Positions 9,546 to 17,654 of a DNA stretch of 64,000 bases are shown one piece after another. Numbering within the stretch: the stretch's first letter is position 1; every line of letters begins with the position of its first letter. The notes beneath the pieces are model-generated. The model made no database searches and was not told the origin of the DNA. It was given only the letters and a program-made list of their open reading frames with translations. Both the position numbers and the translations under genes were made by a program. Source of the DNA: Shewanella donghaensis (GTDB lineage Bacteria; Pseudomonadota; Gammaproteobacteria; Enterobacterales; Shewanellaceae); NCBI RefSeq assembly GCF_007567505.1, contig NZ_CP041783.1, positions 2,976,001 to 3,040,000 on the forward strand. The letters are read 5' to 3'.

Positions 9546-10598
9546 ATGTTTCGTAAATTTTTGTTGGCCATTGCTGTACTCATATTAAGTTTTCAGGTCT
9601 TGGCCATTAGCCAAGCCCCAATCAAGCAAGTGCCCCATAATCCTAGAAACATAAATTCAAATTTACTAAACTCAAAGCTGCTAAGTTCAAACCTCCTAAA
9701 TACAGAATCCCTAAGTTCAAATCTCCTAAATACAGAGTTACTAAATACAGAGCCGCTAAGTTCAGAGTCATTAAATACAGAGTTACTAAATACTGAGCCG
9801 CTAAGTTCAGAGTCATTAAATACAGAACAGCGATATTCAGAGCCCTTAGCTTCAGTCCCGATGCACAATAATCCTGAGCTAATAAACCATAATCAAGCGT
9901 CAATGGACATTATTGGTAATTGGATAAATCAGCATGCTGGCTATATAGAATTATTACAAATAAACCAAGATCAAACTTATCTGCAGCTTGGCATAGATTT
10001 ACAGATTCCTGAAAATAGCTTTGCAGAGTGGGGTAGCTACACGCTTAAACAAACCAACACCCTAGCTGATTTACCCCTACTAATTAGCTTTAATCCCACT
10101 TTCAGTAATAACCCCGCTAAAGGGTTTATTACCCTATTAGCTAAGCTTAATAACAGTGATGTTTATCTCAACGGCAGTGATCATAGTTTACAGCTCAATA
10201 TCGACACCTCTTCAGATTATTCTATCGACAAGATTATTGAATATACTCAGCTACCGTCGCAACAAATAGAAGGCTATTGGTACAACGATGACCGTGATGA
10301 TTTATATGCCGTTTTAATGCTCGAAAATGGTTTATACGTGCAACTGCAAATCAACTTTGATAGTGATGAAAACCTGACAGGAATGGAATGGGGGCAATAT
10401 CAACACCAAACAGATTCAGGAGAAGTCTTTTTTCAGGCCGAATACGATGATAACGAACAAACAGGTTTTAGTCGCTTCAGTGAAATTTCTCATGCCGCAT
10501 TAAAAATAAAACTCAACGATGATCAACTCATCTTCTTACTGGATAATGATGACAATGGCATTATTGATGAGTTTTCCAAATTAATGCGTAAGAACTGA
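9546..10598 (+). CDS. Unknown secreted protein with pentamer-repeat N-terminal region
   Basis: Not a recognised family. The ATG at 9546 is chosen because AAAAGGA precedes it and it opens a clear Sec signal peptide (FLLAIAVLILSFQVLA). Residues 39-103 are 13 degenerate five-residue units of the form [E/N]xL[N/S][T/S]. The following ~240 residues are acidic, rich in Asn, Asp, Gln and Tyr, and include two similar segments beginning IGNWINQHAGYIELLQI and IEGYWYNDDRDDLYAVL, which suggests a duplicated beta-rich domain. Leu/Ser pentamers do not fit the A(D/N)LXX pentapeptide-repeat consensus. It interrupts the usual greB-ompR neighbourhood. A periplasmic or surface location is inferred. Confidence 0.75.
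   Translation: MFRKFLLAIAVLILSFQVLAISQAPIKQVPHNPRNINSNLLNSKLLSSNLLNTESLSSNLLNTELLNTEPLSSESLNTELLNTEPLSSESLNTEQRYSEPLASVPMHNNPELINHNQASMDIIGNWINQHAGYIELLQINQDQTYLQLGIDLQIPENSFAEWGSYTLKQTNTLADLPLLISFNPTFSNNPAKGFITLLAKLNNSDVYLNGSDHSLQLNIDTSSDYSIDKIIEYTQLPSQQIEGYWYNDDRDDLYAVLMLENGLYVQLQINFDSDENLTGMEWGQYQHQTDSGEVFFQAEYDDNEQTGFSRFSEISHAALKIKLNDDQLIFLLDNDDNGIIDEFSKLMRKN
9660..9854 (+). repeat. 15-bp in-frame tandem repeat (13 units) with nested 45-bp duplication
   Basis: Thirteen 15-bp units run head to tail in the coding frame of the secreted protein, typified by CTAAGTTCAAATCTC and CTAAATACAGAGTTA. Within them, 9732-9776 and 9777-9821 are 45-bp copies that differ at one base. Because the period is divisible by three, changes in copy number alter length but keep the frame. 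Confidence 0.9.
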
Positions 10599-10794
10599 TT
10601 TGGTTACAATTTCTCTTTGTTAAACTTAAAGCATTAAATTCAATCTATTTCATAGACTTAACCTTCAATATTGTTAATATTACCCTAATCGATTCGCAAA
10701 CAACTCACTCGCCTCTTGTTTGCACTCTCATAAAGTCGCTATATTTAGCTTAATAACTGTATTTAACGCCAAAGTTTAGCCAAAAGGATATCTC

Positions 10795-11520
10795 ATGGGT
10801 CAGGAAACATCTAAAATTCTCGTTGTCGATGATGACATGCGACTCAGAGCATTACTGGAACGCTACCTCCTCGAGCAAGGCTATCAAGTGCGTAGTGCCG
10901 CAAATGCAGAACAGATGGATCGTTTGTTAGAACGCGAGAACTTCCATTTATTAGTGTTAGATTTAATGCTGCCGGGTGAAGATGGATTATCAATTTGTCG
11001 ACGTTTACGCCAACAAGAAAACCCAATCCCTATCGTGATGCTGACCGCTAAAGGTGATGAAGTTGACCGTATCATCGGTCTAGAACTTGGTGCTGATGAT
11101 TACTTACCAAAGCCCTTTAATCCTCGTGAGTTGTTAGCACGTATTAAAGCAGTGATGCGTCGTCAAACTCCCGAAGTACCAGGAGCACCAGCACAGCAAG
11201 AAGAAATGGTCAGTTTTGGTGAGTTTTCACTGAATCTAGCAACCCGTGAAATGTTCCATGAAGACAAGAGTATCGCTCTGACTTCAGGTGAGTTTGCGGT
11301 ATTAAAAGTATTGGTATCGCATCCAAGAGAACCGTTATCACGTGACAAGTTGATGAACTTAGCCCGTGGCCGTGACTATTCAGCCCTTGAACGCTCTATT
11401 GACGTACAGGTTTCACGTTTACGTCGCCTAATCGAAGTCGATGCCGCCAATCCTCGTTATATCCAAACAGTTTGGGGTTTAGGTTATGTTTTTGTGCCCG
11501 ACGGCACAGCTCGAGGTTAA
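10795..11520 (+). CDS. ompR: OmpR response regulator
   Basis: A 241-residue two-component response regulator. The receiver domain has the acidic pair in VVDDD, phospho-acceptor Asp56 in LVLDLMLPGEDGL, the conserved Thr of MLTAKGDE and the Lys of YLPKPFN. The C-terminal winged helix has LTSGEFAVLKVLV and the recognition region RSIDVQVSRLRRLIE, ending in a hairpin with IQTVWGLGYVF. Length and sequence match OmpR of gammaproteobacteria. It would control porin and envelope genes in response to osmolarity or pH signals from EnvZ, whose gene follows in the same reading frame. AAAAGGA precedes the ATG. Confidence 0.96.
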   Translation: MGQETSKILVVDDDMRLRALLERYLLEQGYQVRSAANAEQMDRLLERENFHLLVLDLMLPGEDGLSICRRLRQQENPIPIVMLTAKGDEVDRIIGLELGADDYLPKPFNPRELLARIKAVMRRQTPEVPGAPAQQEEMVSFGEFSLNLATREMFHEDKSIALTSGEFAVLKVLVSHPREPLSRDKLMNLARGRDYSALERSIDVQVSRLRRLIEVDAANPRYIQTVWGLGYVFVPDGTARG

Positions 11521-11616
11521 TTCCCTATCAGCCAGACCAAAGCCGTTAGCCAGCCCAAAGCCATCACACTGAAATGGTGGCAGCGAATACTGCCACGCAA
11601 TTCATTCAGTCAAACC

Positions 11617-12882
11617 GTGCTGTTAATTGGTAGCTTGCTACTGATTAATCAGTTGGTGTCTTACCTATCGGTGACCATTTACTTCATCAAACCCAGTTAT
11701 GAGCAAATTAACCAGCTGATTGCTCGGCAAATTAATTTATTGTTCATTGACGGAGTTGAAGTCAGCCGTGAACATCTCACTATTGTCGATGCACTCAATG
11801 CAAAAGTGCGCCATGATGATATGAAAATCTACAACCAACAAGGCGCAATTGAGGCGGGTTTAGATTCAGCGACATACTACGGTTTCTTATCTAAACAGAT
11901 GTCAGAGTACCTTGGCGGGGAAGCTGAAGTGCGCTTTTCACAAGGTTCTCAGCTAGAGGTTTGGATCCGGCCTCCTCAAGCCACATCTGTGTGGATTAAA
12001 GTGCCATTAACTGGCTTAAACGAAAACGATTTATCGCCACTTACCCTTTATTTATTGGTCATTGGCGCCTTAAGTGTCGCTGGCGGATGGTTATTTGCAA
12101 GACGTCTGAATAAGCCACTTAAACGCTTACAACGCGCTGCGTTCTCTGTATCTAAAGGCGAATTCCCAGAGCCATTACCCTTAAGCGGATCATCTGAAAT
12201 CGTCGAAGTAACGCACGCTTTTAATCAAATGTCTCACAGTATGAAGCAGCTTGAACAAGATAGAGCCTTACTGATGGCCGGCATATCCCACGATTTACGC
12301 ACGCCACTAACACGAATTCGCTTAGCCTCTGAAATGATGGTGGATGAAGATCAGTATCTTAAAGATGGCATAGTCACCGATATTGAAGACATGGATGACA
12401 TCATTAATCAGTTTATTGCCTATGTTCGTCACGACCAAGAAAGTGCCAGAGAGCCAAATGATATCAACCGCTTAATCCAGGAAATTAACCAACAGGAAAT
12501 GCACCGAGAAGGCAAAATTGAACTCAATTTACAAGATTGTCCTTTAGTGCCTTTTCAAAGCGTGGCGATTAAACGCGTATTGAGTAATTTAGTCGAAAAT
12601 GGTTTTCGCTATGGTAACGGCTTGATAAAAATCAGCTCATATCAAACGGCTAAAGGTGTCAGTTTTATTATCGAAGATAACGGCCCAGGAATTAACGAAG
12701 CAGAGATTGAAAAGCTATTTCAGCCATTTACCCAAGGCGATAGCGCTCGAGGCTCAGTAGGCTCAGGTTTAGGCTTAGCTATCGTAAAGCGTATTATCGA
12801 TAGGCATCACGGCAAAATCGAGCTTAAAAATCGTGAAGAAGGTGGCCTCCACGCTCAGGTATGGTTACCGATGGAAAAGTAA
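11617..12882 (+). CDS. envZ: EnvZ sensor histidine kinase (start uncertain, probably upstream)
   Basis: A sensor kinase with two membrane segments (about residues 2-22 and 145-160 from this GTG), a HAMP segment, the phospho-acceptor His in [15 protein letters not shown], and the catalytic N, G1 and G2 boxes ([25 protein letters not shown]). It phosphorylates and dephosphorylates OmpR. The coordinate given is the first canonical start codon. The frame is open back to the ompR stop at 11518, and residues encoded at 11569-11616 ([16 protein letters not shown]) resemble the normal EnvZ N-terminus, yet that stretch has no ATG, GTG or TTG. A start at ATC, CTG or ATA is therefore possible. Confidence 0.93.
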   Translation: MLLIGSLLLINQLVSYLSVTIYFIKPSYEQINQLIARQINLLFIDGVEVSREHLTIVDALNAKVRHDDMKIYNQQGAIEAGLDSATYYGFLSKQMSEYLGGEAEVRFSQGSQLEVWIRPPQATSVWIKVPLTGLNENDLSPLTLYLLVIGALSVAGGWLFARRLNKPLKRLQRAAFSVSKGEFPEPLPLSGSSEIVEVTHAFNQMSHSMKQLEQDRALLMAGISHDLRTPLTRIRLASEMMVDEDQYLKDGIVTDIEDMDDIINQFIAYVRHDQESAREPNDINRLIQEINQQEMHREGKIELNLQDCPLVPFQSVAIKRVLSNLVENGFRYGNGLIKISSYQTAKGVSFIIEDNGPGINEAEIEKLFQPFTQGDSARGSVGSGLGLAIVKRIIDRHHGKIELKNREEGGLHAQVWLPMEK

Positions 12883-12904
12883 TGCATGAGCTTCAAACCA
12901 CAAC

Positions 12905-12946
12905 AAAAAAGCGACCGCTATAGAGTATATAGTTGAGTCGCTTTTT
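12905..12946. terminator. Bidirectional terminator between envZ and hmp
   Basis: AAAAAGCGAC at 12905-12914 pairs with GTCGCTTTTT at 12937-12946, with a secondary CTATA/TATAG stem inside the loop. A-tract and T-tract flank the stem, so it can serve envZ on the plus strand and hmp on the minus strand. Confidence 0.8.
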
Positions 12947-12976
12947 ATTTTATAGTTTTCGCTTTAAAAGCAGGAA

Positions 12977-14170
12977 TTATAAATCTGAATGCGGTCCAAA
13001 TACTTCATAGTGAAGTTGTGATTCTGGTACATTCAATGCCAGTAACTGCTGCTTAATTACCGACATAAAGCCTATCGGGCCACAGAAGTAATAATGTGCA
13101 TTGGGTACTATGCTGTCAGCAATTTTACTTAATTCCACAGTCCCGATGAAATCGAAATCTTCAGCAGGTAAATCTTGCGCGGTTGGTTCTCGATACCAAA
13201 CGTAGCTTTGTAACTTATCATGGCTTAATTTTTTAGCTTTAACGGCCTCTTTAAAGCCATGAACAGTCCCATTTTCGCAAGCATGTACCCAAGTAATATT
13301 ATTGCCATTTTTTTGAGCAATAAGTTGATTCAGCATGCTTTTCATTGGTGTAAGCCCAACACCTGCAGAGATCAATACCACTGGGTTAGCCGCATCTTCA
13401 ATTAGCGTAAAGTCGCCAGCAGGCGCAACCACATCAATAACATCACCTTGCTGATAATGGCCATGTAATAGGTTTGACACCTTGCCACCCTCTTCACGCT
13501 TAACACTGATGCGATAAGTATGTTGATTTGGTGCATCAGAAAGCGAATATTGGCGCACTTCCTTAAACTCCAATTCATCATGGTCAAGCGACACACTCAA
13601 GTATTGACCTGGAATAAAGTCGATCACTTCTTTACCATCTTCAGGCGCTAGCAAGAACGAGGTAATCAATGATGACTCTTGAGTTTTAGCCTTAATAATA
13701 AAGCGTCGGGTATTTTCCCAGCCACCTTTAGCTGCTGCGGTTTGCTGATAAAGCTGTGCTTCACGGTTGATAAAAATATCAGCAAGGAAACCATAAGCTT
13801 TACCCCAAGCCGTTAAGACTTCTTCAGTAACGGCATCGCCACCTAACTCTTCTAGGGTTGCTAATAGGTGACCACCAACAATGGCGTATTGCTCAGGTTT
13901 AATTAAAAAACCGGTATGTTTGTGGGCTATACGCTCAACTGCAGATCCAAGCACGGCAAGGTTATCAATATTTTTGGCATAGGCTGCAACGGCATTAAAT
14001 AATGCAACCGGTTGTCCGCCTGTATGCTGATGTGCAAGGTTAAACACATCTTTCAACTCGGGATTATGTTCAAACATACGTTGATAAAAATGCGTAGTTA
14101 GCGCAGGGCCAGCTGATTCTAATAAGGGAATAGTACTTTTAACAACGTCCATCGTATGTTGATCTAACAT
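12977..14170 (-). CDS. hmp: Flavohemoglobin (nitric oxide dioxygenase)
   Basis: A protein of about 397 residues: N-terminal globin domain (residues 1-140) with the proximal His in the RIAHKHTGF segment, then an FAD-binding ferredoxin-reductase domain with RQYSLSD and an NAD-binding domain with ISAGVGLTPM and the C-terminal EVFGPH. It converts NO and oxygen to nitrate in the cytoplasm. The ATG at 14170 is chosen over a TTG two codons upstream because AGAGG lies six bases before it. NsrR-like and FNR-like sites in the promoter fit control by nitric oxide and oxygen. Confidence 0.96.
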   Translation of the reverse strand: MLDQHTMDVVKSTIPLLESAGPALTTHFYQRMFEHNPELKDVFNLAHQHTGGQPVALFNAVAAYAKNIDNLAVLGSAVERIAHKHTGFLIKPEQYAIVGGHLLATLEELGGDAVTEEVLTAWGKAYGFLADIFINREAQLYQQTAAAKGGWENTRRFIIKAKTQESSLITSFLLAPEDGKEVIDFIPGQYLSVSLDHDELEFKEVRQYSLSDAPNQHTYRISVKREEGGKVSNLLHGHYQQGDVIDVVAPAGDFTLIEDAANPVVLISAGVGLTPMKSMLNQLIAQKNGNNITWVHACENGTVHGFKEAVKAKKLSHDKLQSYVWYREPTAQDLPAEDFDFIGTVELSKIADSIVPNAHYYFCGPIGFMSVIKQQLLALNVPESQLHYEVFGPHSDL

Positions 14171-14181
14171 AAACAACCTCT

Positions 14182-14204
14182 AATATGTATTTAAAATGCA
14201 TGTT
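14182..14204 (-). promoter_or_regulatory. NsrR-type operator upstream of hmp
   Basis: A near-perfect palindrome with half-sites ATGTATTT and AAATGCAT separated by the expected spacing, matching the two-arm NsrR consensus of gammaproteobacteria. It lies 12-34 bases upstream of the hmp start codon, where a bound repressor would block transcription. NsrR is the known NO-sensing repressor of hmp. Confidence 0.8.
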
Positions 14205-14227
14205 TTAAGATAATATTAAACACGCAT

Positions 14228-14241
14228 TTGATTTAGATCAA
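14228..14241 (-). promoter_or_regulatory. FNR/EtrA box upstream of hmp
   Basis: TTGATTTAGATCAA is an exact match to the FNR consensus TTGAT-N4-ATCAA (EtrA in Shewanella). It lies just upstream of the NsrR-type site and about 58 bases from the hmp start. Whether it activates or represses cannot be read from sequence without the transcription start. Confidence 0.75.
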
Positions 14242-14313
14242 TATATTTCGCATTAAAAATTATTTAACGACGATCGAATAATTAAAAAAACCATTTTAAT
14301 AAAAATGCCAAAT

Positions 14314-14358
14314 AAAAAGCCAGAGCTTCACTCAATATAGTGTAACCACTGGCTTTCC
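14314..14358 (-). terminator. Terminator downstream of the peroxiredoxin gene
   Basis: On the minus strand, CTGGCTTTTT closes a stem with AAAGCCAG across an approximately 25-base loop region. It separates the peroxiredoxin gene from the hmp promoter. Confidence 0.6.
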
Positions 14359-14395
14359 TTCGCTTTGATTAAAACACGCATCGATTACAACAAGC

Positions 14396-14869
14396 TTATA
14401 ACGCTTCTAAAATCGCATCTGCTGTACTGACTTCAAATGATTTTGGCGCTTCAACATTTAAGGTTGTCACTACACCATTATCGACAATCATTGCATAACG
14501 TTGTGAGCGAACGCCGCCAAAACCAGCAGTATCCATTTCTAAACCTAAAGCTTTAGTAAAACTTGCATCGCCATCGGCTAACATCATCAGCTCATCGGCA
14601 TTTTGCGCATGACCCCAGGCTTTCATCACAAAGGCATCGTTCACAGAAAGACAGGCAATAAGGTCAACACCTTTGGCCTTTAATTGATCTGCTAATACCA
14701 CAAAACCTGGCAAATGTGCTTCTGAACACGTAGGCGTAAACGCACCAGGAACAGCAAACAATACTACTTTTTTACCCGCAAATAATTCACCGACTTCGTG
14801 AGTGACCATGCCACTTTCCTTTAGTTCACCTAAAGTACCTGCTGGAAGTTTTTGCCCTTGTTCAATCAT
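14396..14869 (-). CDS. Peroxiredoxin, Prx5-type
   Basis: A 157-residue thiol peroxidase. Peroxidatic Cys48 lies in PGAFTPTCSE, the Prx5 signature, and the thioredoxin fold continues with ACLSVNDAFVMKAWG and the GGVRSQRYAMIVDNGVV strand-turn. No second resolving Cys in a canonical place is evident (Cys73 occurs in LIACLSV), so reduction by glutathione/glutaredoxin or thioredoxin is open. It should reduce peroxides in the cytoplasm. Neighbouring hmp is also a stress-defence gene, but a terminator lies between them, so they are separate units. Confidence 0.93.
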   Translation of the reverse strand: MIEQGQKLPAGTLGELKESGMVTHEVGELFAGKKVVLFAVPGAFTPTCSEAHLPGFVVLADQLKAKGVDLIACLSVNDAFVMKAWGHAQNADELMMLADGDASFTKALGLEMDTAGFGGVRSQRYAMIVDNGVVTTLNVEAPKSFEVSTADAILEAL

Positions 14870-15064
14870 GTAAAACCCCTATTAATGTATTTATTGTGCT
14901 GTAGCATAGCGCTAAAAACCTCTGACAAACACAGAGCAAATGTGTGGGTACTCTGTTTAACGGTCTAGTGATATGTATCTTAAAAAGATATTACGGATGA
15001 GATTATTAATTGGCTCAATACCTAGTTCATTATTGAGTTCATTCATCTAGATGACTTACTCGAA

Positions 15065-15598
15065 TTAGCTGGTTTTAGATGAAATAGGCCTTACGACTCG
15101 ATAAGCATGCTTACAGCATTTTCCACAACCGACTAAACTCAACTCACACAGTAAAGAAAATAAGAAGCCTAATACTAAGCCAATCACAATAGCCCGAGTA
15201 TCCAACATAATAGTGTGGCTAAACTGCTGCCATACTTCTTGACGGATATCTTCTAACGGTGAAAAAGCCACTTGTTCAAAACCACTGTAAGCGGTTTGAT
15301 TAAACTGCACTAATGCTGAATTAAGCAGTTGATAGCGATCATAAACCGCTTGAATGCTCTGACCACCAGCATTAACCACCACATCAGGACTTGCTTGGTA
15401 ATGCGCTAATAGCCGATTAATGTCACCCTCGAAAAAGCGGTCAGCATCGCGCTGAAATTCAGACAAACTCAATTGTGCTTCAGTGGTGTGTGCATCTAAA
15501 CGCTGGCCATATTGATCCACAAAAGCCGGAACTTGTATCCCCAACAGCACGCCTGAGACAAAAAGAACTAACCGCAAATAATCGAATACTGGTTTCAT
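15065..15598 (-). CDS. DUF2937-family inner-membrane protein
   Basis: A 177-residue protein with a membrane segment near the N-terminus (residues 8-26, LRLVLFVSGVLLGIQVPAF), a ~100-residue predicted periplasmic part with coiled-coil character, and a second membrane segment near residues 135-155 (AIVIGLVLGFLFSLLCEL). The C-terminal tail has Cys residues in VGCGKCCKHAY. The architecture matches DUF2937. The function is unknown. It lies just downstream of the LysR gene, with about 50 bases between, and may be co-transcribed with it. Confidence 0.75.
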   Translation of the reverse strand: MKPVFDYLRLVLFVSGVLLGIQVPAFVDQYGQRLDAHTTEAQLSLSEFQRDADRFFEGDINRLLAHYQASPDVVVNAGGQSIQAVYDRYQLLNSALVQFNQTAYSGFEQVAFSPLEDIRQEVWQQFSHTIMLDTRAIVIGLVLGFLFSLLCELSLVGCGKCCKHAYRVVRPISSKTS

Positions 15599-15648
15599 AA
15601 TGAATAACTGCCTTTGTACGAAATAAAAAGATGATGTAAGAACATCAA

Positions 15649-16530
15649 TTACAGCGTGAGTTTAGGTTGAATAAAGTCAATAAATGCTGAAATGCGCCGT
15701 GCGACCGATGATGATTTATAGTACACCGCATTGATTTGCTCACGACCGGTATTCACCAATTTTTCAGATTCTAAAACCGCCACTAAACGCCCTTCTGCGA
15801 GATCTTTATTCACCATAAAGCCAGACAAACAGCCAATTCCATGACCCGCTAGCACTAACTGACGTAAGGTTTCACCGTTACTGGACCGCATTGTAGGTTC
15901 TGCTACATAACCGCCCTTTAGCGGCCAATTATTCAAAATTTTCGGCTCTGAAAAACCAATTAAATCGTGATAATTTAGCTCACAGGTTTGCTTGGGGATC
16001 CCGCGCTTGGCTAAATATTCAGGTGTAGCCACTAGGTACAGTAAACTATTCCCTAATGCTCTAGCATGCATAGTTGAGTCAGACAGTTTACCAATACGAA
16101 TAGCGACATCGGTATGCTTTTCAAGGAGATCAACATAGCCTTCATTAGAGGTGATCTCTAACTCAATATCAGGATAGGCCGTTCTAAACTCGTGCATCAG
16201 TGGCACCAATTGATGGAATACAAATGGGCTTGCGGCATTAACGCTTAATCGCCCTTTTGGTAGATCACCTCGGCAAATGAGATCATGCTCAGCTTGTTGC
16301 AACAGCTGCAACCCATTGCGAACAGCTTCAATGAATTGACGCCCTTCATCTGTCACATCAACTCTGCGGGTAGTGCGATTTAAAATCGTGACTCCAAGCT
16401 GTTGCTCAATTTTAGTGACTGAACGAGACACCCTCGCCACTTGAATACCCAACAGTTCAGCAGCAGCTGAAAAACCACCCGTATCGACCACGGTCAGTAA
16501 AATGTCTAAATCATCAGAACGAGTTAGCAT
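15649..16530 (-). CDS. LysR-family transcriptional regulator
   Basis: A 293-residue regulator. The N-terminal winged helix-turn-helix has FSAAAELLGIQVARVSRSVTKIEQQLG, and the remainder is a LysR substrate-binding fold with LSVNAASPFVFHQLVPLM and the DVAIRIGKLSDSTMHARAL segment typical of the CrgA/YafC-like subgroup. The effector is not deducible. It is divergent from the Tat-exported VOC protein gene with a 341-base gap, so that gene is its likely target by the usual LysR arrangement; this is inference. Confidence 0.9.
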   Translation of the reverse strand: MLTRSDDLDILLTVVDTGGFSAAAELLGIQVARVSRSVTKIEQQLGVTILNRTTRRVDVTDEGRQFIEAVRNGLQLLQQAEHDLICRGDLPKGRLSVNAASPFVFHQLVPLMHEFRTAYPDIELEITSNEGYVDLLEKHTDVAIRIGKLSDSTMHARALGNSLLYLVATPEYLAKRGIPKQTCELNYHDLIGFSEPKILNNWPLKGGYVAEPTMRSSNGETLRQLVLAGHGIGCLSGFMVNKDLAEGRLVAVLESEKLVNTGREQINAVYYKSSSVARRISAFIDFIQPKLTL

Positions 16531-16871
16531 GGAAGTCCTTAAATATAGAACAGCAAAGTAAGCAGGGATAATGACCGATTATGGCTCAATAGGAAGATTT
16601 TTATCATTAAAATCCGTTAAGACGAAAAAATTAATCGATTAATGTCGTGACTGAAATGGCACATTTGAGAAGCACATTAAATTTTTACTACTATCACAGA
16701 CAAGCAAGCTCATAATAAATATCATCACCAAACCAACTTTGTCATCTTTGTTCAACCAGATTAATTATCAAATTTTTTTATCATTACAATAATTATTGAT
16801 AATTTTTCATCCTATACCCATGGCTATAGACTAGGCTTATCAAATCTAGGCAGGTTAATTAGGAATAAGTC
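16531..16871. other. Intergenic region between divergent lysR and VOC gene
   Basis: This AT-rich 341-base gap must hold both divergent promoters. I see T-N11-A-like LysR box candidates and AT-rich stretches (TAATTATCAAATTTTTTTATC near 16760), but none convincing enough to name as an operator. No open frame or RNA structure stands out. Confidence 0.4.
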
Positions 16872-17546
16872 ATGAGCAAAAATGAAGAAAGTATCGATTT
16901 AAATTTAAGTCGCAGAAGTATGCTAAAAACAGTCGGAATGGGCGTTGCCGCAGCTGTTGCTGCATCTGCAGCGCCATCAGTCATGGGCGCAACTAGCGCA
17001 CCAGCAGATAAAGCGAACGATGTTGATGTCGAAAGATTTAATACCAACACTCCCTACCCACGTACTTTCTCTCATATTGGTATTTCAGTACCAGACCTAG
17101 AAAAAGCGGTTAAATTTTATACTGAAGTGCTCGGCTGGTATGTGATTATGCAACCGACTGAAGTTGTTGAAGACGATAGCCCAATTGGTGTGATGTGCAC
17201 TGATGTTTTTGGTGCAGGTTGGGAGCGGTTCAGAATTGCGCATTTATCAACTGGCGATCGCATCGGCATTGAGTTATTTGAATTTAAAAATCAGGAAAAC
17301 CCTAAAGATAATTTTGAATATTGGAAAACAGGTATTTTCCATTTTTGTGTTCAAGATCCAAACGTTGAAGAGTTAGCTGATAAAATTGTGGCTGCAGGTG
17401 GTAAGAAGCGTATGAAAGCACCACGTTACTATTTTCCTGGTGAAAAACCTTACCGCATGATCTATATGGAAGATCCGTTTGGAAACATTCTAGAAATTTA
17501 TAGCCACAGCTATGAACTTCAATATGCCAGCGGCGCATATAACTAA
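16872..17546 (+). CDS. Tat-exported VOC (glyoxalase/dioxygenase fold) protein
   Basis: A 224-residue protein with a twin-arginine signal (LSRRSMLKTVGMGVAAAV) cleaved near VMGA, followed by a vicinal-oxygen-chelate domain: FSHIGISVPDLEKAVKFYTEVLGW at the start and RMIYMEDPFGNILEIYSHSYE at the end. His in SHIGIS and Glu in NILEIYSH are in places used for metal binding in this fold, and HFCVQDP adds another His. Most VOC proteins are cytoplasmic; a folded, metal-loaded enzyme exported by Tat to the periplasm is unusual. The substrate is unknown. TAGGAATAAGTC precedes the ATG. A terminator follows. Confidence 0.85.
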   Translation: MSKNEESIDLNLSRRSMLKTVGMGVAAAVAASAAPSVMGATSAPADKANDVDVERFNTNTPYPRTFSHIGISVPDLEKAVKFYTEVLGWYVIMQPTEVVEDDSPIGVMCTDVFGAGWERFRIAHLSTGDRIGIELFEFKNQENPKDNFEYWKTGIFHFCVQDPNVEELADKIVAAGGKKRMKAPRYYFPGEKPYRMIYMEDPFGNILEIYSHSYELQYASGAYN

Positions 17547-17565
17547 ATAAGCGGCACAACATAAT

Positions 17566-17595
17566 AAAAGGAGGCATCTTAAGTTGCCTCCTTTT
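17566..17595. terminator. Terminator after the VOC gene
   Basis: AAAAGGAGGCA (17566-17576) pairs with TGCCTCCTTTT (17585-17595) across an 8-base loop. The symmetric A and T tracts allow use by the VOC gene and by the converging permease gene. Confidence 0.85.
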
Positions 17596-17654
17596 ACTTA
17601 TTTACCCTTTAACTGCAATAACCCAAGCTTGGTACTTGGACTATTTCCCCGCGG

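Noticed and set aside
9660-9854. Pentapeptide-repeat protein (A(D/N)LXX) or CRISPR-like array
   Set aside because: The i-2 position is Glu or Asn, not a small residue, and there are no unique spacers between the units, which are continuous and in frame.
9593-9903. Two minus-strand open frames in the 15-bp repeat region
   Set aside because: A repeat period divisible by three keeps several frames open at once. The plus-strand reading has a signal peptide and ribosome binding site, so these are artefacts.
11574-11640. ATG at 11574 as the envZ start
   Set aside because: It is in a different frame and runs into a stop within about 20 codons.
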